Shown here piece after piece: positions 27,685-37,089 of a stretch of DNA of 42,552 nucleotides. Within the stretch, counting starts at the first letter, position 1, and each line of letters opens with the position of its first letter. The position numbers and the translations under genes are program-made. Source of the stretch: Pirellula staleyi DSM 6068 (GTDB lineage Bacteria; Planctomycetota; Planctomycetia; Pirellulales; Pirellulaceae); the NCBI GenBank assembly GCA_945900945.1, contig CAMDKL010000034.1:1-42552 (forward strand). Reading direction: 5' to 3'. The notes beneath the pieces were generated by a model. It had not been told where the DNA came from and ran no database searches. It saw only the letters and a program-made list of their open reading frames with translations.

Positions 27685-28962
27685 TTATCGGGCGGGCGTC
27701 GGCAGCTGGATGTCCAGCCAAACAAGATGGTGGTCCGAAGCGTCAGCAAGATGGGGGGCAAACTCCTTGAGTTGCTCCGCTGTTGGCCAGAAAACTCCAC
27801 CGTTTAAAACCTCGCAATTGTGCGAGGGCAGCACGAAGTCGACCCGCAAATTGCCTGGCTCATTGTCATTGAAATCACCCGTGTCGTTGGCTGCTTTTCC
27901 TTTGTGCCTTTGATTTGCTTTGGCCTGCGACCTCGAAGCTTCGGCAGCGCCATCACTAACGGGAACAAACGTAGAGTAAACTCGCGGTGAACCTAGCAAA
28001 TCAATTATTCCTTGAGATATGCCGCTGCCATCCAATGGATCCGAATTCAAATCACCCAAAATGACAAAATGCGAATCAGCTGAGAGTGGCCCGGATTTAC
28101 CTGCGTCGTCCAGGATGTAATTGCCATCGACCCCGCCACTAACATAGTCCCGAATAAGTCGGATCTCATCGTGATTCCTACAACCATTGCGATCTTCGAG
28201 TCCATCGAAAACCGGCGGTGTTGGGTGCGATGCGATCAAGTGTAGCTTAATACTGCCAATCTGGATTGGCACATCCCAATGCGACTTAGAACTCAGTCGT
28301 AGCTTCGCCCAGACCTCATCCGAGTGAAAGAATTTTTCGGTACCGGTTTCCTTGTCGATCCATTTTGGACGCTTCGCATTCGGCATTTGACTCCAGCGGA
28401 ACATTTGAAAACTCCTCACCTCCTTTTCCGAGATCGGAAATCGACTGTAGATCGCCATTCCATATTGCCCTGGGAATGCACCGTAACCCCAAGCGTCATC
28501 ACTATCCGAAAAACGACCGTTCAAGTTAAGATCCAGTCCTGAATTCACTCCCGTGTTGACTGGAGCTGTGAACACATGGACCAACGAACTCGTCTGCGAT
28601 TTCAAATCGCTGGACTGGGCTTTCAGAAAATATTTTTCTTGAAGCAACTTTGCGGCTTCACCATCCGAGTAATCCACTTCGTTTGCAAGCAAAATATCAG
28701 GGGCTACCAATTGAACTACCGTGGCAATTTTTTTCGCTTGCTCGTCGCCTGCTTTAAGGTCACGAACCAATTGACCATTTTCTTTACGGTTTAATGCAAC
28801 ATTAAACGTGGCAATCCGTATGCACCCCTTTGCAGGTGGAGGAGGGGCGATGCCGGCTTGCATTGCATACCCGTCGCGGCTTTCCATAAAACAAGCGCAG
28901 AGTAAGAGAACTCGAGTTATCCAACGCGATTTTTTGTTGTGAAATCCGAGAAAAAGTTTCAT
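27685..28962 (-). CDS. Exported endonuclease/exonuclease/phosphatase family protein
   Basis: A 425-residue EEP-fold protein. The N-terminus MKLFLGFHNKKSRWITRVLLLCACFM is a basic-hydrophobic signal, so the enzyme is probably exported. Catalytic elements of the DNase I-like fold occur in order: IATFNVALNR (Asn), LANEVDYSDG (Glu), IASHPTPP (His), ILGDLNSDPLDGSG (Asp/Asn) and SDHHLVWLD (Asp/His). Substrate could be nucleic acid, a phosphodiester lipid or a sugar phosphate; the family gives no answer. It starts 18 bp after the adk stop in the same direction, so it may be expressed from the ribosomal operon by read-through. Confidence 0.88.
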   Translation of the reverse strand: MKLFLGFHNKKSRWITRVLLLCACFMESRDGYAMQAGIAPPPPAKGCIRIATFNVALNRKENGQLVRDLKAGDEQAKKIATVVQLVAPDILLANEVDYSDGEAAKLLQEKYFLKAQSSDLKSQTSSLVHVFTAPVNTGVNSGLDLNLNGRFSDSDDAWGYGAFPGQYGMAIYSRFPISEKEVRSFQMFRWSQMPNAKRPKWIDKETGTEKFFHSDEVWAKLRLSSKSHWDVPIQIGSIKLHLIASHPTPPVFDGLEDRNGCRNHDEIRLIRDYVSGGVDGNYILDDAGKSGPLSADSHFVILGDLNSDPLDGSGISQGIIDLLGSPRVYSTFVPVSDGAAEASRSQAKANQRHKGKAANDTGDFNDNEPGNLRVDFVLPSHNCEVLNGGVFWPTAEQLKEFAPHLADASDHHLVWLDIQLPTPAR

Positions 28963-28980
28963 AAAAGCGGGCCCATCCTG

Positions 28981-29559
28981 CTAATTGTTTGGCTGATGCC
29001 TGTCGACGCACAACCTGATGGCGTTAAAGACCAATTCTTCCGATTGCATTCCGTCAACTTGTTCAAGCTTGCCCTGGGATGCATAGTATTCCGTTAGCGG
29101 AGCCGTCTGGGTATTAAAGACATGTAGCCTCTCCCGAATCGTTTCGTAATTGTCGTCGGCTCGTCCGTCCACTTGAGCACGTTTGAGTAGCCTCTGGATC
29201 AGCTCGTCCTCTACGGCCTTCAACTCCAAAGCCATGTCCAATTGGATTCCTTGCTCCTCTAAATAATCGTCGAGCAATTGGGCTTGAATAATCGTTCGGG
29301 GAAACCCGTCAAAGAGGGCTCCATTGACACACTCTTCGCTTTGCAGTCGCTGAGCAACGATACGCATCACGAGATGATCGGGCGCAAGTTTACCAGCATC
29401 AATGTAAGATGCTACCCAACGGGATAACGCCGTTTCCTGACGTTTTACAGTACGAAGCATTTCACCTGTCGAAAGGTGGGGTATTTTAAGCAACTCGACT
29501 AAGCGCTTACACTGAGTCCCTTTGCCCGCCCCAGGCGGGCCGATGAACACCAATCGCAT
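28981..29559 (-). CDS. adk: Adenylate kinase
   Basis: A 192-residue adenylate kinase catalysing 2 ADP = ATP + AMP. The P-loop GPPGAGKGTQ (7-16) starts a MRLVFIGPP opening; HLSTGEMLR and FDGFPRT bind AMP; RADDN closes the LID. The LID is short, without a zinc Cys set. I chose the ATG at 29559, because the upstream ATG at 29577 lies within GGGAGGG, which is the Shine-Dalgarno for 29559. It follows secY by 48 bp, the usual secY-adk pairing; map, infA and rpmJ, which often come next, are missing. Confidence 0.95.
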   Translation of the reverse strand: MRLVFIGPPGAGKGTQCKRLVELLKIPHLSTGEMLRTVKRQETALSRWVASYIDAGKLAPDHLVMRIVAQRLQSEECVNGALFDGFPRTIIQAQLLDDYLEEQGIQLDMALELKAVEDELIQRLLKRAQVDGRADDNYETIRERLHVFNTQTAPLTEYYASQGKLEQVDGMQSEELVFNAIRLCVDRHQPNN

Positions 29560-29607
29560 TGCAGCGGGCCCTCCCATGCTGGCTGTAGAGTTTCGACGAG
29601 TCAGCGA

Positions 29608-30984
29608 CTACTGCTCAAGTAGACCTTTGTAATTTCGCATTAACAAGTGGCTATCGATTTTTTGAATCAAATCGAACGCAACGCTGACGGCGATCAAAAG
29701 CCCTGTTCCACCGTAAAAAGCCGCAACACTGAACGATACCCCAAACTGCGAAGTGATGATCGTTGGGACGATGGCAACCACCGCGAGGAAAGCGGCCCCA
29801 ACGTAGGTGATTCGAACCATCACTTTTTCTAAGTAATCTGCAGTTCTCTTGCCTGGTCGGTAACCAGGGATGAACGCGCCTGAATCCTGCAGGTTTTGAG
29901 ACATCTCCTTTGGATTGAACATGATCGAGGTCCAAAAGAAACAGAAGAAGAAAATGAAGATGATGTAGAGTACGTTGTACGAGAACGACGATCCACTCGT
30001 GAACATGCTAGACAACGATTGGAACATGCTCGCGACAATACCCCTCCAACCGCCGGCCTCTTCCCCGGATGCGAATGACTTCGCAAGCACACCAAAAACC
30101 AAGCCCGGAATCATAAGCATACTACTTGCGAAAATGATTGGCATCACACCGGATTGATTGATCTTAAGAGGTAAAAACTGCTTTGTTCCACCAAATACCC
30201 GCCGTCCCCGAACGTGCTTTGCACTCTGCATTTGAATGCGGCGCTGTGCCATCGTGATGAACACCACCGCAAACACAACACCAATGAACAAGAACGCAAG
30301 AACGATAAGAACGTCTGGCCCAATCGTGTTTGCAGACATCCCACTCAAAGACCCGGACATGTTTTGACGCAAGTCCCAAAGCGCTTTGGGCATCTGAGCC
30401 AATATCCCAGCCATGATCAATAGAGATACACCGTTGCCAATCCCATACTCATCAATCTGCTCACCAAGCCACATCAGGAACAACGAACCCGCCGTCATGA
30501 TCGCGACCGTCGTTACCGTCCAGCCAAATGAAAGCTGAGTTCCACCAAGAAAAACCGTGGAAACCGGAGAGTTCTCTACCGTTACCACTTGGAACTGTAA
30601 ATAAGCCCAACTCTGCACCAAACAGATAACAACCGTCAAATAACGAGTGTATTCGTTGATCTTTTTTCGTCCGACCGCCCCTTCCTTTCGCAACTGCTCG
30701 ATAGGAGCCCAAACCGTCCCGAGTAGTTGAAAGATAATCGACGCCGAAATATAGGGTGCGATCCCCAACCCAAAAATCGTAAGCGAGCGAAGGTCGGTCG
30801 CCGAAAACAAAGCAACTTTGTCTAAAAAAGACTTCATGTCCCCCGACATAGCCATTTCGACGTCCATCAATATCGGAAGCCGAACGTGATAGCCGATTCG
30901 GTACACGGCCAACAAGAACAGCGTCAGGAAAATCTTCTGACGCAGTTCAGGGATCGAGAAAACTACTCTGAGCTTTTCAAACAT
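29608..30984 (-). CDS. secY: SecY, preprotein translocase channel subunit
   Basis: A 458-residue membrane channel with about ten transmembrane helices. Recognisable parts are IFLTLFLLAVYRIGYHVRLP (TM1), LFSATDLRSLTIFGLGIAPYISASII (plug and TM2), the INEYTRYLTV loop and GTGLLIAVSVAFDLIQKID near the end. It forms the Sec pore with SecE and SecG for export and membrane insertion of proteins. It follows rplO by ~160 bp with an intergenic hairpin and precedes adk. The C-terminus SHLLMRNYKGLLEQ is normal. Confidence 0.97.
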   Translation of the reverse strand: MFEKLRVVFSIPELRQKIFLTLFLLAVYRIGYHVRLPILMDVEMAMSGDMKSFLDKVALFSATDLRSLTIFGLGIAPYISASIIFQLLGTVWAPIEQLRKEGAVGRKKINEYTRYLTVVICLVQSWAYLQFQVVTVENSPVSTVFLGGTQLSFGWTVTTVAIMTAGSLFLMWLGEQIDEYGIGNGVSLLIMAGILAQMPKALWDLRQNMSGSLSGMSANTIGPDVLIVLAFLFIGVVFAVVFITMAQRRIQMQSAKHVRGRRVFGGTKQFLPLKINQSGVMPIIFASSMLMIPGLVFGVLAKSFASGEEAGGWRGIVASMFQSLSSMFTSGSSFSYNVLYIIFIFFFCFFWTSIMFNPKEMSQNLQDSGAFIPGYRPGKRTADYLEKVMVRITYVGAAFLAVVAIVPTIITSQFGVSFSVAAFYGGTGLLIAVSVAFDLIQKIDSHLLMRNYKGLLEQ

Positions 30985-31030
30985 GTCGACATGTTCCTAC
31001 GAGAGATACGAGGCAATTGCCTCAAAAGTA

Positions 31031-31065
31031 ATGGCCGACGTTGATCATGTGTCAACGCCGGCCAT
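31031..31065 (-). promoter_or_regulatory. Long hairpin between rplO and secY
   Basis: Plus-strand ATGGCCGACGTTGA (31031-31044) pairs with TCAACGCCGGCCAT (31052-31065) over 14 positions with one mismatch that becomes G-U in the transcript. Seven bases form the loop. On the minus strand it is followed by TACTTTTGAGG: only four T, so a partial terminator/attenuator or mRNA-stabilising hairpin is more likely than a full stop. Confidence 0.6.
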
Positions 31066-31143
31066 CACATTGTTTCGGATATTCGTTTTTGTTGCTAGCC
31101 TAATTCGATGCAAACAACTTTGCGGTGGCTTTTTAGAGGACTA

Positions 31144-31644
31144 TTAGCTAACAGCCTCAATCTTCAAAGCCGCAACGCGTTCCTTTGGCGTACGCTTTGC
31201 AGCAATAATCTCGATACTGCCACCAGATTTCACAATCTTTTCCTTAGCCGATTCACTCGCCCTGGTTACCGTGAACTTCAAGCATTTGGTCAGCTCGCCG
31301 TTGCCAAGAATTTTGATCTCGTCACAACGAACCTTTACCAACCCCTTCTCTCGAAGTGTCGTGGCAGTCACCTCCTCGCCTACTGCGAAAACTGCATCAA
31401 TGTCTTCGAGATTCACTCCGAAAACAATTTCCGCCCAGCGATTATGGAAACCGCGCTTTGGAATTCTGCGTACCAGCGGCAAATCGCCACCATTGAACAT
31501 GGGATGACGAGAATAACCAGACCGCGATTTGTGACCGTTATGGCCTCGACCCGACGTTTTGCCGGTTTTACTTCCTATACCGCGACCAATTCGCTTTCGC
31601 GACTTGTTGGTGACGATGTCTCTGTTAATTTCTTCTAGATTCAT
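31144..31644 (-). CDS. rplO: Ribosomal protein L15
   Basis: A 166-residue L15, slightly longer than the usual ~145. [44 protein letters not shown] and [16 protein letters not shown] are conserved. L15 helps late assembly of the 50S subunit. Its start overlaps the rpsE stop by 4 bases, leaving no space for rpmD (L30), normally located between them. Confidence 0.97.
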   Translation of the reverse strand: MNLEEINRDIVTNKSRKRIGRGIGSKTGKTSGRGHNGHKSRSGYSRHPMFNGGDLPLVRRIPKRGFHNRWAEIVFGVNLEDIDAVFAVGEEVTATTLREKGLVKVRCDEIKILGNGELTKCLKFTVTRASESAKEKIVKSGGSIEIIAAKRTPKERVAALKIEAVS

Positions 31645-32138
31645 GACAGTTTAACGCCTCGGAGTCGTTCTACATCTTCGCGCGTTCTAAGTTGCGACAA
31701 CGCGTCAAAGGTCGCTTTAATCAGTACGGTTGGATTGTTGGAGCGAAAGCTCTTGGTCAAAATATCTTGGATTCCTACAGCTTCGCATACGGCACGCACC
31801 GCTTGCCCGGCAATGATACCAGTACCAGGGCTCGCGGGCATCAACAAGACATGCGCGGCACCAAAATGCCCAGAAACCACGTGTGGGATAGTTCCATTCA
31901 AAAGCGGAACGTTGATCATCGCACGGTTGGCACCCTTTTGAGCCTTTGCAACGCTAGGAGGAACTTCGTTTGCTTTTCCGTAACCGTAACCAACGCGACC
32001 CTTGCCATCTCCGACAACCACTAGGGCCGCGAAGCTAAAACGCCGACCGCCTTTAACCACAGCGGCGCAACGCTTTATCTTAAGTACGCGATCAATAAGA
32101 TCGCCTTGTCCGCCACCACCTGATGAATTATTTGCCAC
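31641..32138 (-). CDS. rpsE: Ribosomal protein S5
   Basis: A 165-residue S5. The double-stranded RNA-binding core ([20 protein letters not shown]) and [18 protein letters not shown] are diagnostic, followed by [20 protein letters not shown]5 lies at the mRNA entry and contributes to decoding accuracy; mutations here can give spectinomycin resistance or ram phenotypes. The short N-terminal extension is Gly/Ser-rich ([14 protein letters not shown]). Confidence 0.97.
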   Translation of the reverse strand: MANNSSGGGGQGDLIDRVLKIKRCAAVVKGGRRFSFAALVVVGDGKGRVGYGYGKANEVPPSVAKAQKGANRAMINVPLLNGTIPHVVSGHFGAAHVLLMPASPGTGIIAGQAVRAVCEAVGIQDILTKSFRSNNPTVLIKATFDALSQLRTREDVERLRGVKLS

Positions 32139-32156
32139 TTTTTCGATCGCTCCGAA

Positions 32157-32525
32157 TTAAAACTCTAAACCAGCTTCGCGGGCCGCATCGGCGAACGCCG
32201 CTACGCGACCATGGTACTTGCATGAACCTCGGTCCAATGCAACTTGTTTGATCCCTGCTTTAATTGCGCGTTCAGCCACAATCTTTCCAAGTTTCGTTGC
32301 AGCGGCACAGTTGCCGCCGTATCCGATAGACGTCCGCAGCTCTTTGTCTCGGGACGAAGCCGAAACCAAGGTCTGTCCAGTCGTGTCATCGATTACCTGG
32401 CAAGCAAAATTCTGCAACGAACGAGTGACGCTCAATCGAGGACGCAATGTTGTACCGCGAACTCGCTTACGCACGCGAAACGCACGTCGCTCACGTTGCC
32501 CGTCCACCACTTTTCGAATATCCAC
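32157..32525 (-). CDS. rplR: Ribosomal protein L18
   Basis: A 122-residue L18 that binds 5S rRNA with L5. [31 protein letters not shown] and [26 protein letters not shown] (here [13 protein letters not shown]) fit the family. 100 bp separates it from rplF, and 18 bp from rpsE. Normal length; no special features. Confidence 0.97.
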   Translation of the reverse strand: MDIRKVVDGQRERRAFRVRKRVRGTTLRPRLSVTRSLQNFACQVIDDTTGQTLVSASSRDKELRTSIGYGGNCAAATKLGKIVAERAIKAGIKQVALDRGSCKYHGRVAAFADAAREAGLEF

Positions 32526-32626
32526 TTCAAACCTCTATGCATCTCGACGCGATCTACTTGCGTCCCGAAAAATCCAAAAATTGTACAGTACTGTTTGACT
32601 AAACCCTGCCTGTCAGGCGAGACCTA

Positions 32627-33169
32627 CTAGGTTGCACTCTTTCCAGCCTTGAGCTTGACCTGCTCACCAACATACCGAACACCCTTACCTTTGTAAGGTT
32701 CTGGTTTGCGGAGCGAGCGAATATAAGCTGCGAACTGGCCAACGGCTTGCTTATCGCAACCCTTAATGTTGATGTGTGTCTGATCTGGACATTTCACGTC
32801 GAGAACCTCAGGAATCGGGAGATGCAATTCATTCGCAAAACCAACCCGCAACTGCAAAATTTTGCCCTTGATTGCCGCTAAATATCCAACGCCAATTACT
32901 TCGAGCTTTTTCTCGTATCCGCTTTTAACGCCCAAAATCATGTTGTTGATCAACGCTCGCGTCAAACCATGATACGCTCTGGACTCGCGCTCATCGTCAT
33001 GCCGAGTTACGTCGATCGATTTCCCATCGCCACTCAGGGCAACATGGATTTCCTCTCGATGGGTAAAAGTCAATTTACCCAATGGACCTTCGACATCAAC
33101 CTTTCGATCGGCGATCGCAACTTTTACCCCATCGACGATGGGGATTGGTTTCTTACCTACACGGGACAT
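32627..33169 (-). CDS. rplF: Ribosomal protein L6
   Basis: A 180-residue L6 with two duplicated alpha/beta domains. MSRVGKKPIPI, RAYHGLTRALINNMILGV and the C-terminal PEPYKGKGVRYVGEQVKLKA are family signatures. It lies at the base of the L7/L12 stalk near the factor-binding site. Spaced 101 bp from rpsH. Normal. Confidence 0.97.
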   Translation of the reverse strand: MSRVGKKPIPIVDGVKVAIADRKVDVEGPLGKLTFTHREEIHVALSGDGKSIDVTRHDDERESRAYHGLTRALINNMILGVKSGYEKKLEVIGVGYLAAIKGKILQLRVGFANELHLPIPEVLDVKCPDQTHINIKGCDKQAVGQFAAYIRSLRKPEPYKGKGVRYVGEQVKLKAGKSAT

Positions 33170-33270
33170 TACGTTTTACTCTCATTGTCTTGGAATGTAT
33201 TGCACAAGCGAATCGCTTGCCGTCTTCCTAAATTTGGATCCACTGTGTTCTGGCAGGCCGGCAAAACCGT

Positions 33271-33666
33271 CTAGCAAACTTCACAGAGCACTTCGCCACC
33301 GAGCTTTTGTTGCCTTGCTTCACGGTCACTGACAACACCCTTCGATGTGCTAACAATCGAAATACCAAGCCCATTCAGAACCGGTTTCAATTCTTCGCAC
33401 TTTTTATATATCCGACGACCAGGCTTGCTCACCCGCTTGACGGTCTGAATTACCTTCTCTCCGTTGGGGCCATACTTCAACTCGATGCGGAGCATCTTCG
33501 CCGGTACAGCTTCGACCTCGGAATAGTCCCAAATGTACCCTTCTCGCTTTAAAACGTCCGCGACACCCACTCGAAAACGAGAGAGTGGTACGTCGACAAA
33601 CGGTCGTTCAATTCGAACGGCGTTGCGAATTCGAGTAATCATGTCTGAAATTGGGTCACTGATCAT
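33271..33666 (-). CDS. rpsH: Ribosomal protein S8
   Basis: A 131-residue S8 that nucleates the central domain of 16S rRNA. MISDPISDMITRIRNAV and the C-terminal block GISIVSTSKGVVSDREARQQ followed by GGEVLCEVC are clear. In E. coli S8 represses the spc operon through a hairpin near rplE; no such hairpin was identified here. Confidence 0.97.
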   Translation of the reverse strand: MISDPISDMITRIRNAVRIERPFVDVPLSRFRVGVADVLKREGYIWDYSEVEAVPAKMLRIELKYGPNGEKVIQTVKRVSKPGRRIYKKCEELKPVLNGLGISIVSTSKGVVSDREARQQKLGGEVLCEVC

Positions 33667-33687
33667 AATGTGGATACCCCCGTAACC

Positions 33688-33873
33688 TTACCAGCTTGCT
33701 TTTCGAACACCAGGAATGAGCCCCTTGTCTGCCAATTGTCGGAAACATATCCGACAAATGCCAAACTTGCGATACACCGCACGTGGGCGACCACACAATT
33801 TGCAACGGTTCTCACGGCGAGACGAAAATTTTGGCTCGCGATTGGCTTTGGCAATTTTACTTTTGCTGGCCAC
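33688..33873 (-). CDS. rpsN: Ribosomal protein S14, zinc-binding (type Z)
   Basis: A 61-residue S14 of the short, zinc-ribbon type. Four cysteines at 24, 27, 40 and 43 (C-x2-C...C-x2-C) bind zinc. [19 protein letters not shown] is conserved. The short form is used by Gram-positives and many other phyla, whereas zinc-free long forms appear as paralogs. It sits between rplE and rpsH. Confidence 0.97.
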   Translation of the reverse strand: MASKSKIAKANREPKFSSRRENRCKLCGRPRAVYRKFGICRICFRQLADKGLIPGVRKASW

Positions 33874-34024
33874 AGGTGGGTTTTCCGGTAATTCAAGGTA
33901 AATGGTAAGTAACTATTTCTTGCAGTCATAGGCTTCGGCCTCAGACTTCGTCTTGCCACCGACAAGCGTCGGTGACTCGTTCGATTAGACGCAACGCGGG
34001 AGCGTGCGGCTTTCGCTTCAGCCC

Positions 34025-34585
34025 TTAGGCTGTCTTCTTTTTAGGTGCTCGGAACGGCATTCCAAACATCTCAAGTAATCTACGTGATACGTCGTTATCC
34101 CCAGCCGTCGTCACGATCGCAATGTTCATTCCTTGCGGACGTGCAAACTTGTCCGGATTCAACTCTGGGAACACCAGCCACTCGGCTAATCCCATCGAGT
34201 AATTTCCTTTTCCATCGAATGCTGTTCGGCTAATGCCACGGAAGTCACGAACCCGCGGCAAAACGATACTGATCAAGCGGTCGAGGAACTCATACATTTT
34301 GTCACGACGCAGAGTAACCTTGCATCCGATCGGCACGCCCTCTCTTAATTTGAATCCAGCAATCGAATTCCGCGCGATCGTCAGAACTGGCCGTTGGCCA
34401 GCGATGTCGCCCATAGCTTCGGCTGCAAGCTCAAGGTACTTCTTGTCTTGCATCGCTTCGCCAACTCCCATATTGATGGAGATCTTATCCAACCTAGGAA
34501 TGGCGAAAACGTTGGTGAATCCAAACTCTTGCTGAAGAGCCGGACGGATCGTTTCGTTGTAGTGGTGTTGAAGTCGAGGGGCCAT
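34025..34585 (-). CDS. rplE: Ribosomal protein L5
   Basis: A 186-residue L5. MAPRLQHHYNETIRPALQQE, the IPRLDKISINMGVGEA block and MYEFLDRLISIVLPRVRDFRG are typical. It binds 5S rRNA and contacts the 30S head and P-site tRNA. A 150-bp gap to rpsN contains no additional gene. The C-terminus (LEMFGMPFRAPKKKTA) is slightly extended and basic. Confidence 0.97.
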   Translation of the reverse strand: MAPRLQHHYNETIRPALQQEFGFTNVFAIPRLDKISINMGVGEAMQDKKYLELAAEAMGDIAGQRPVLTIARNSIAGFKLREGVPIGCKVTLRRDKMYEFLDRLISIVLPRVRDFRGISRTAFDGKGNYSMGLAEWLVFPELNPDKFARPQGMNIAIVTTAGDNDVSRRLLEMFGMPFRAPKKKTA

Positions 34586-34641
34586 AATTCTTAAACTCGG
34601 TATAAACTTTTTTATCTTGCTTCTTAACTTAAATTGCTTAA

Positions 34642-34992
34642 CTATGCCTTCTTAGCATGTAACGCACTCGCTGGCGAAACCACACTGATGCTCTCTCCAC
34701 TTTTCTTGCTATATCGCTCCTTTGAACCGTCGGCTAGATATCGAACTCCCATCCGGGTCGGTTTTCCAGTTGTCGGACAAACAATCATAACTTTGGACAC
34801 GTCGATAAACGCTTCCTTTGAAAGTCGCCCTCCCTGAGGATTACGTTGAGAGCGTTTGACGTGCTTGTAAACACGGTTCAGACCCTCAACAACGACTTTG
34901 CCCTTGGTTCTGTCAACCTTAAGGATCTTACCCCTTTGGCCTTTGTCTCGTCCAGAAATGACTTCAACGGTGTCGCTAACTTTGATCAACAT
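34642..34992 (-). CDS. rplX: Ribosomal protein L24
   Basis: A 116-residue L24 with an N-terminal KOW motif ([20 protein letters not shown]). It initiates assembly of the 50S subunit by binding 23S domain I. The start ATG directly follows the rplN stop (TAGATG), indicating coupled translation. Ordinary length with a short C-terminal extension. Confidence 0.97.
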   Translation of the reverse strand: MLIKVSDTVEVISGRDKGQRGKILKVDRTKGKVVVEGLNRVYKHVKRSQRNPQGGRLSKEAFIDVSKVMIVCPTTGKPTRMGVRYLADGSKERYSKKSGESISVVSPASALHAKKA

Positions 34993-35361
34993 CTACACCA
35001 CCTCACTAGCCAACGAAACAATTTTTGTGAAACTTTTTTCGCGCAACTCACGGGCCACAGCACCGAAAATGCGAGTGCCACGAGGATTGTCGTCTTTGTC
35101 GACTAATACTGCAGCATTGCTATCGAAACGTACATAACTACCATCGACTCGGCGGGTCGGATGCGAAACGCGGACGATCACAGCGCGAACAACAGCTTTC
35201 TTTTTGACTTCGCTCCCTGGAATCACGCTCTTTACAGAGCAGATGATCACATCGCCGAGCCCGGCATAGCGTCGACGTGTGCCACCTAACACTTTGATGC
35301 ACATAATCTCGCGTGCACCTGTGTTGTCGGCAACTTGCAGTCGGCTTTCTTGCTGAATCAT
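34993..35361 (-). CDS. rplN: Ribosomal protein L14
   Basis: A 122-residue L14. [20 protein letters not shown] and the ADNTGA motif are diagnostic, as is [20 protein letters not shown] near the C-terminus. L14 contacts the 30S subunit in bridge B8. It abuts rplX without a gap. Confidence 0.98.
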   Translation of the reverse strand: MIQQESRLQVADNTGAREIMCIKVLGGTRRRYAGLGDVIICSVKSVIPGSEVKKKAVVRAVIVRVSHPTRRVDGSYVRFDSNAAVLVDKDDNPRGTRIFGAVARELREKSFTKIVSLASEVV

Positions 35362-35425
35362 GATGGACTATGTTTCAAAAACGAATTGAGAATGTTTTAA
35401 ATGGGATAAAGTTAACGAAAATCTA

Positions 35426-35725
35426 TCAAACCGCAGCGTTTGCCGCCGCCTGCTCAGCTTTCAAACTCGCTACATCAACTATCTTGGATTTTTCAACTAC
35501 ACGAATCAAGTTCCAACGCTTCAACTTAGACAACGGTCTCGATTCCTCGATCTCAACCTTGTCGCCTAAATGAGAATCGTTGTTTTCATCGTGCACATGG
35601 CAGATCGTCTTCTTGCGAATAATCTTCGAATAGCGAGGATGGCGAACCAACCGCTCGATTTCAACTCGACGTGTCTTTGCAGCTTTGTCGCTGGTTACAA
35701 AACCGACTAGGATTCGACGTGGCAT
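35426..35725 (-). CDS. rpsQ: Ribosomal protein S17
   Basis: A 99-residue S17, OB-fold, binding 16S rRNA helix 11. LVGFVTSDKAAKTRRVEIER, RHPRYSKIIRK and HLGDKVEIEESRPLSKLKRW are conserved. The C-terminal ~15 residues (SLKAEQAAANAAV) are an Ala-rich extension beyond the usual 85-residue form. 64 bp separates it from rplN. Confidence 0.96.
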   Translation of the reverse strand: MPRRILVGFVTSDKAAKTRRVEIERLVRHPRYSKIIRKKTICHVHDENNDSHLGDKVEIEESRPLSKLKRWNLIRVVEKSKIVDVASLKAEQAAANAAV

Positions 35726-35780
35726 AATGAAAACTTTGTAACGGATTCTCTGGAATGGATTCTACTGCGGAGCAAAAACA

Positions 35781-35975
35781 CTACGCTTTGGTTAGCCGCT
35801 GGGTTTGAATGGTTCGTACTTTTGCAATCATTCGTCTGTTAAGACGCATCTGGCTTGGGACGTCCACTCGATCGGTTTGCGCTTGCAGACGAAATCGGAA
35901 CATGTTTTCTGCAGCTTCGACTGCAGTCAATTCCAATTGCTCGTCGCTCATTTCGCGAAGTTCGGAGGCTTTCAT
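35781..35975 (-). CDS. rpmC: Ribosomal protein L29
   Basis: A 64-residue L29, a two-helix protein at the exit tunnel near L23, where it contributes to the docking site for trigger factor and SRP. MKASELREMSDEQLELTAVE and the final RRMIAKVRTIQTQRLTKA are in register with the family. Located between rplP and rpsQ as expected. Confidence 0.96.
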   Translation of the reverse strand: MKASELREMSDEQLELTAVEAAENMFRFRLQAQTDRVDVPSQMRLNRRMIAKVRTIQTQRLTKA

Positions 35976-36008
35976 TTTCGACTCGATAACCTTAATTAAA
36001 TGACAACA

Positions 36009-36425
36009 CTAAGCTGGACGACGACGAACCAGTCGGACAGGAATCGGCATCTTGGCTGCTAGACGTGCAAAGCACACCTTGGCTTGCTGCTCCGTCACGC
36101 CAGCAAGTTCATAAAGAACCGTACCTGGCCTGACCACAGCTACCCAGTATTCCGGCTCCCCTTTGCCTTTACCCATTCGGGTTTCCAAAGGCTTGGAGGA
36201 AACTGGCTTATCTGGAAAAATTCGGATGTAAAGTCGACCTTCACCACGAACGTATTGATTGGCCGCAATGCGCCCCGCTTCGATTGTTTGGGCTCGGATC
36301 CAGCCACCTTGAAGGCACTGAAGTCCGAAGTCACCAAAGACAACCTTGTTACCGCGGGTCGCGTTACCTTTTATACGTCCTCTTTGGCTTTTTCGGTGCT
36401 TGACCCGTTTGGGCATCAGCGCCAT
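36009..36425 (-). CDS. rplP: Ribosomal protein L16
   Basis: A 138-residue L16. [50 protein letters not shown] and [17 protein letters not shown] are conserved. It positions A-site tRNA at the peptidyl transferase centre. The ATG at 36425 fits the family; a second ATG is at 36416. Either start lies inside the rpsC frame, so the genes overlap by 53-62 bases. Confidence 0.97.
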   Translation of the reverse strand: MALMPKRVKHRKSQRGRIKGNATRGNKVVFGDFGLQCLQGGWIRAQTIEAGRIAANQYVRGEGRLYIRIFPDKPVSSKPLETRMGKGKGEPEYWVAVVRPGTVLYELAGVTEQQAKVCFARLAAKMPIPVRLVRRRPA

Positions 36426-37077
36426 CGTTAGCGTCTCCCGCGTAAGAACCTTGATTTACCCAGACTTGAATTCCGATATTCCCCTGTGGAGTAGCGGCTT
36501 CAGCAAGTCCATAGCTAATTTTCGCTTGGATCGTGCTAAGCGGTAGAGATCCGGCGTTGCCCTTTTCGCAACGTGCCATTTCCGCACCACCTAAACGACC
36601 CGACATTTGAATCTTAATACCCTTGGCACCCGCATCCATCGCTGTTTCGATGGAACGCTTCATCGTTCGACGGAAACTCGACCGCTTAGCAAGTTGCTTA
36701 GCGATGTCTTCCGCGATCAATTGTGCTTGTATCTCAGGGCGATAAACTTCCTCGACTTTGAGATTCACACGACGTCCGATTAAGTTCTGTAGCTCCTCCT
36801 GCAGAATCTCGATCTCTGTCCCCTTCTTCCCAATCATCAAACCAGGTTTCGCAACAAAAACCATAAGCCGTACTTCATCGCGAGTTCGCTCGATTTCGAT
36901 TCGATCGATACCCGCGTCCCGGTATGCCGGTTTCGTTGGATGAAACTTGATAAACTTCCTGATCTTCTGATCTTCGACGAGCAGTTCAGCGAATTCCTTC
37001 TTGCTGGCATACCATCGGCTTTTCCAGCCCATGACGATACCGGTACGGAAACCTATTGGATTGACCTTTTGTCCCAT
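36364..37077 (-). CDS. rpsC: Ribosomal protein S3
   Basis: A 237-residue S3 with an N-terminal KH domain (FVAKPGLMIGKKGTEIEILQEEL, here VFVAKPGLMIGKKG) and the C-terminal half with RSSFRRTMKRSIETAMDAGA and GAEMARCEKG. It forms part of the mRNA entry helicase. The last ~20 residues ([19 protein letters not shown]) are encoded within the start of rplP in another frame. This tail has no close counterpart in the family core, so the overlap may have arisen by loss of an older stop. Confidence 0.97.
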   Translation of the reverse strand: MGQKVNPIGFRTGIVMGWKSRWYASKKEFAELLVEDQKIRKFIKFHPTKPAYRDAGIDRIEIERTRDEVRLMVFVAKPGLMIGKKGTEIEILQEELQNLIGRRVNLKVEEVYRPEIQAQLIAEDIAKQLAKRSSFRRTMKRSIETAMDAGAKGIKIQMSGRLGGAEMARCEKGNAGSLPLSTIQAKISYGLAEAATPQGNIGIQVWVNQGSYAGDANDGADAQTGQAPKKPKRTYKR

Positions 37078-37089
37078 AATGCAAGTTTC

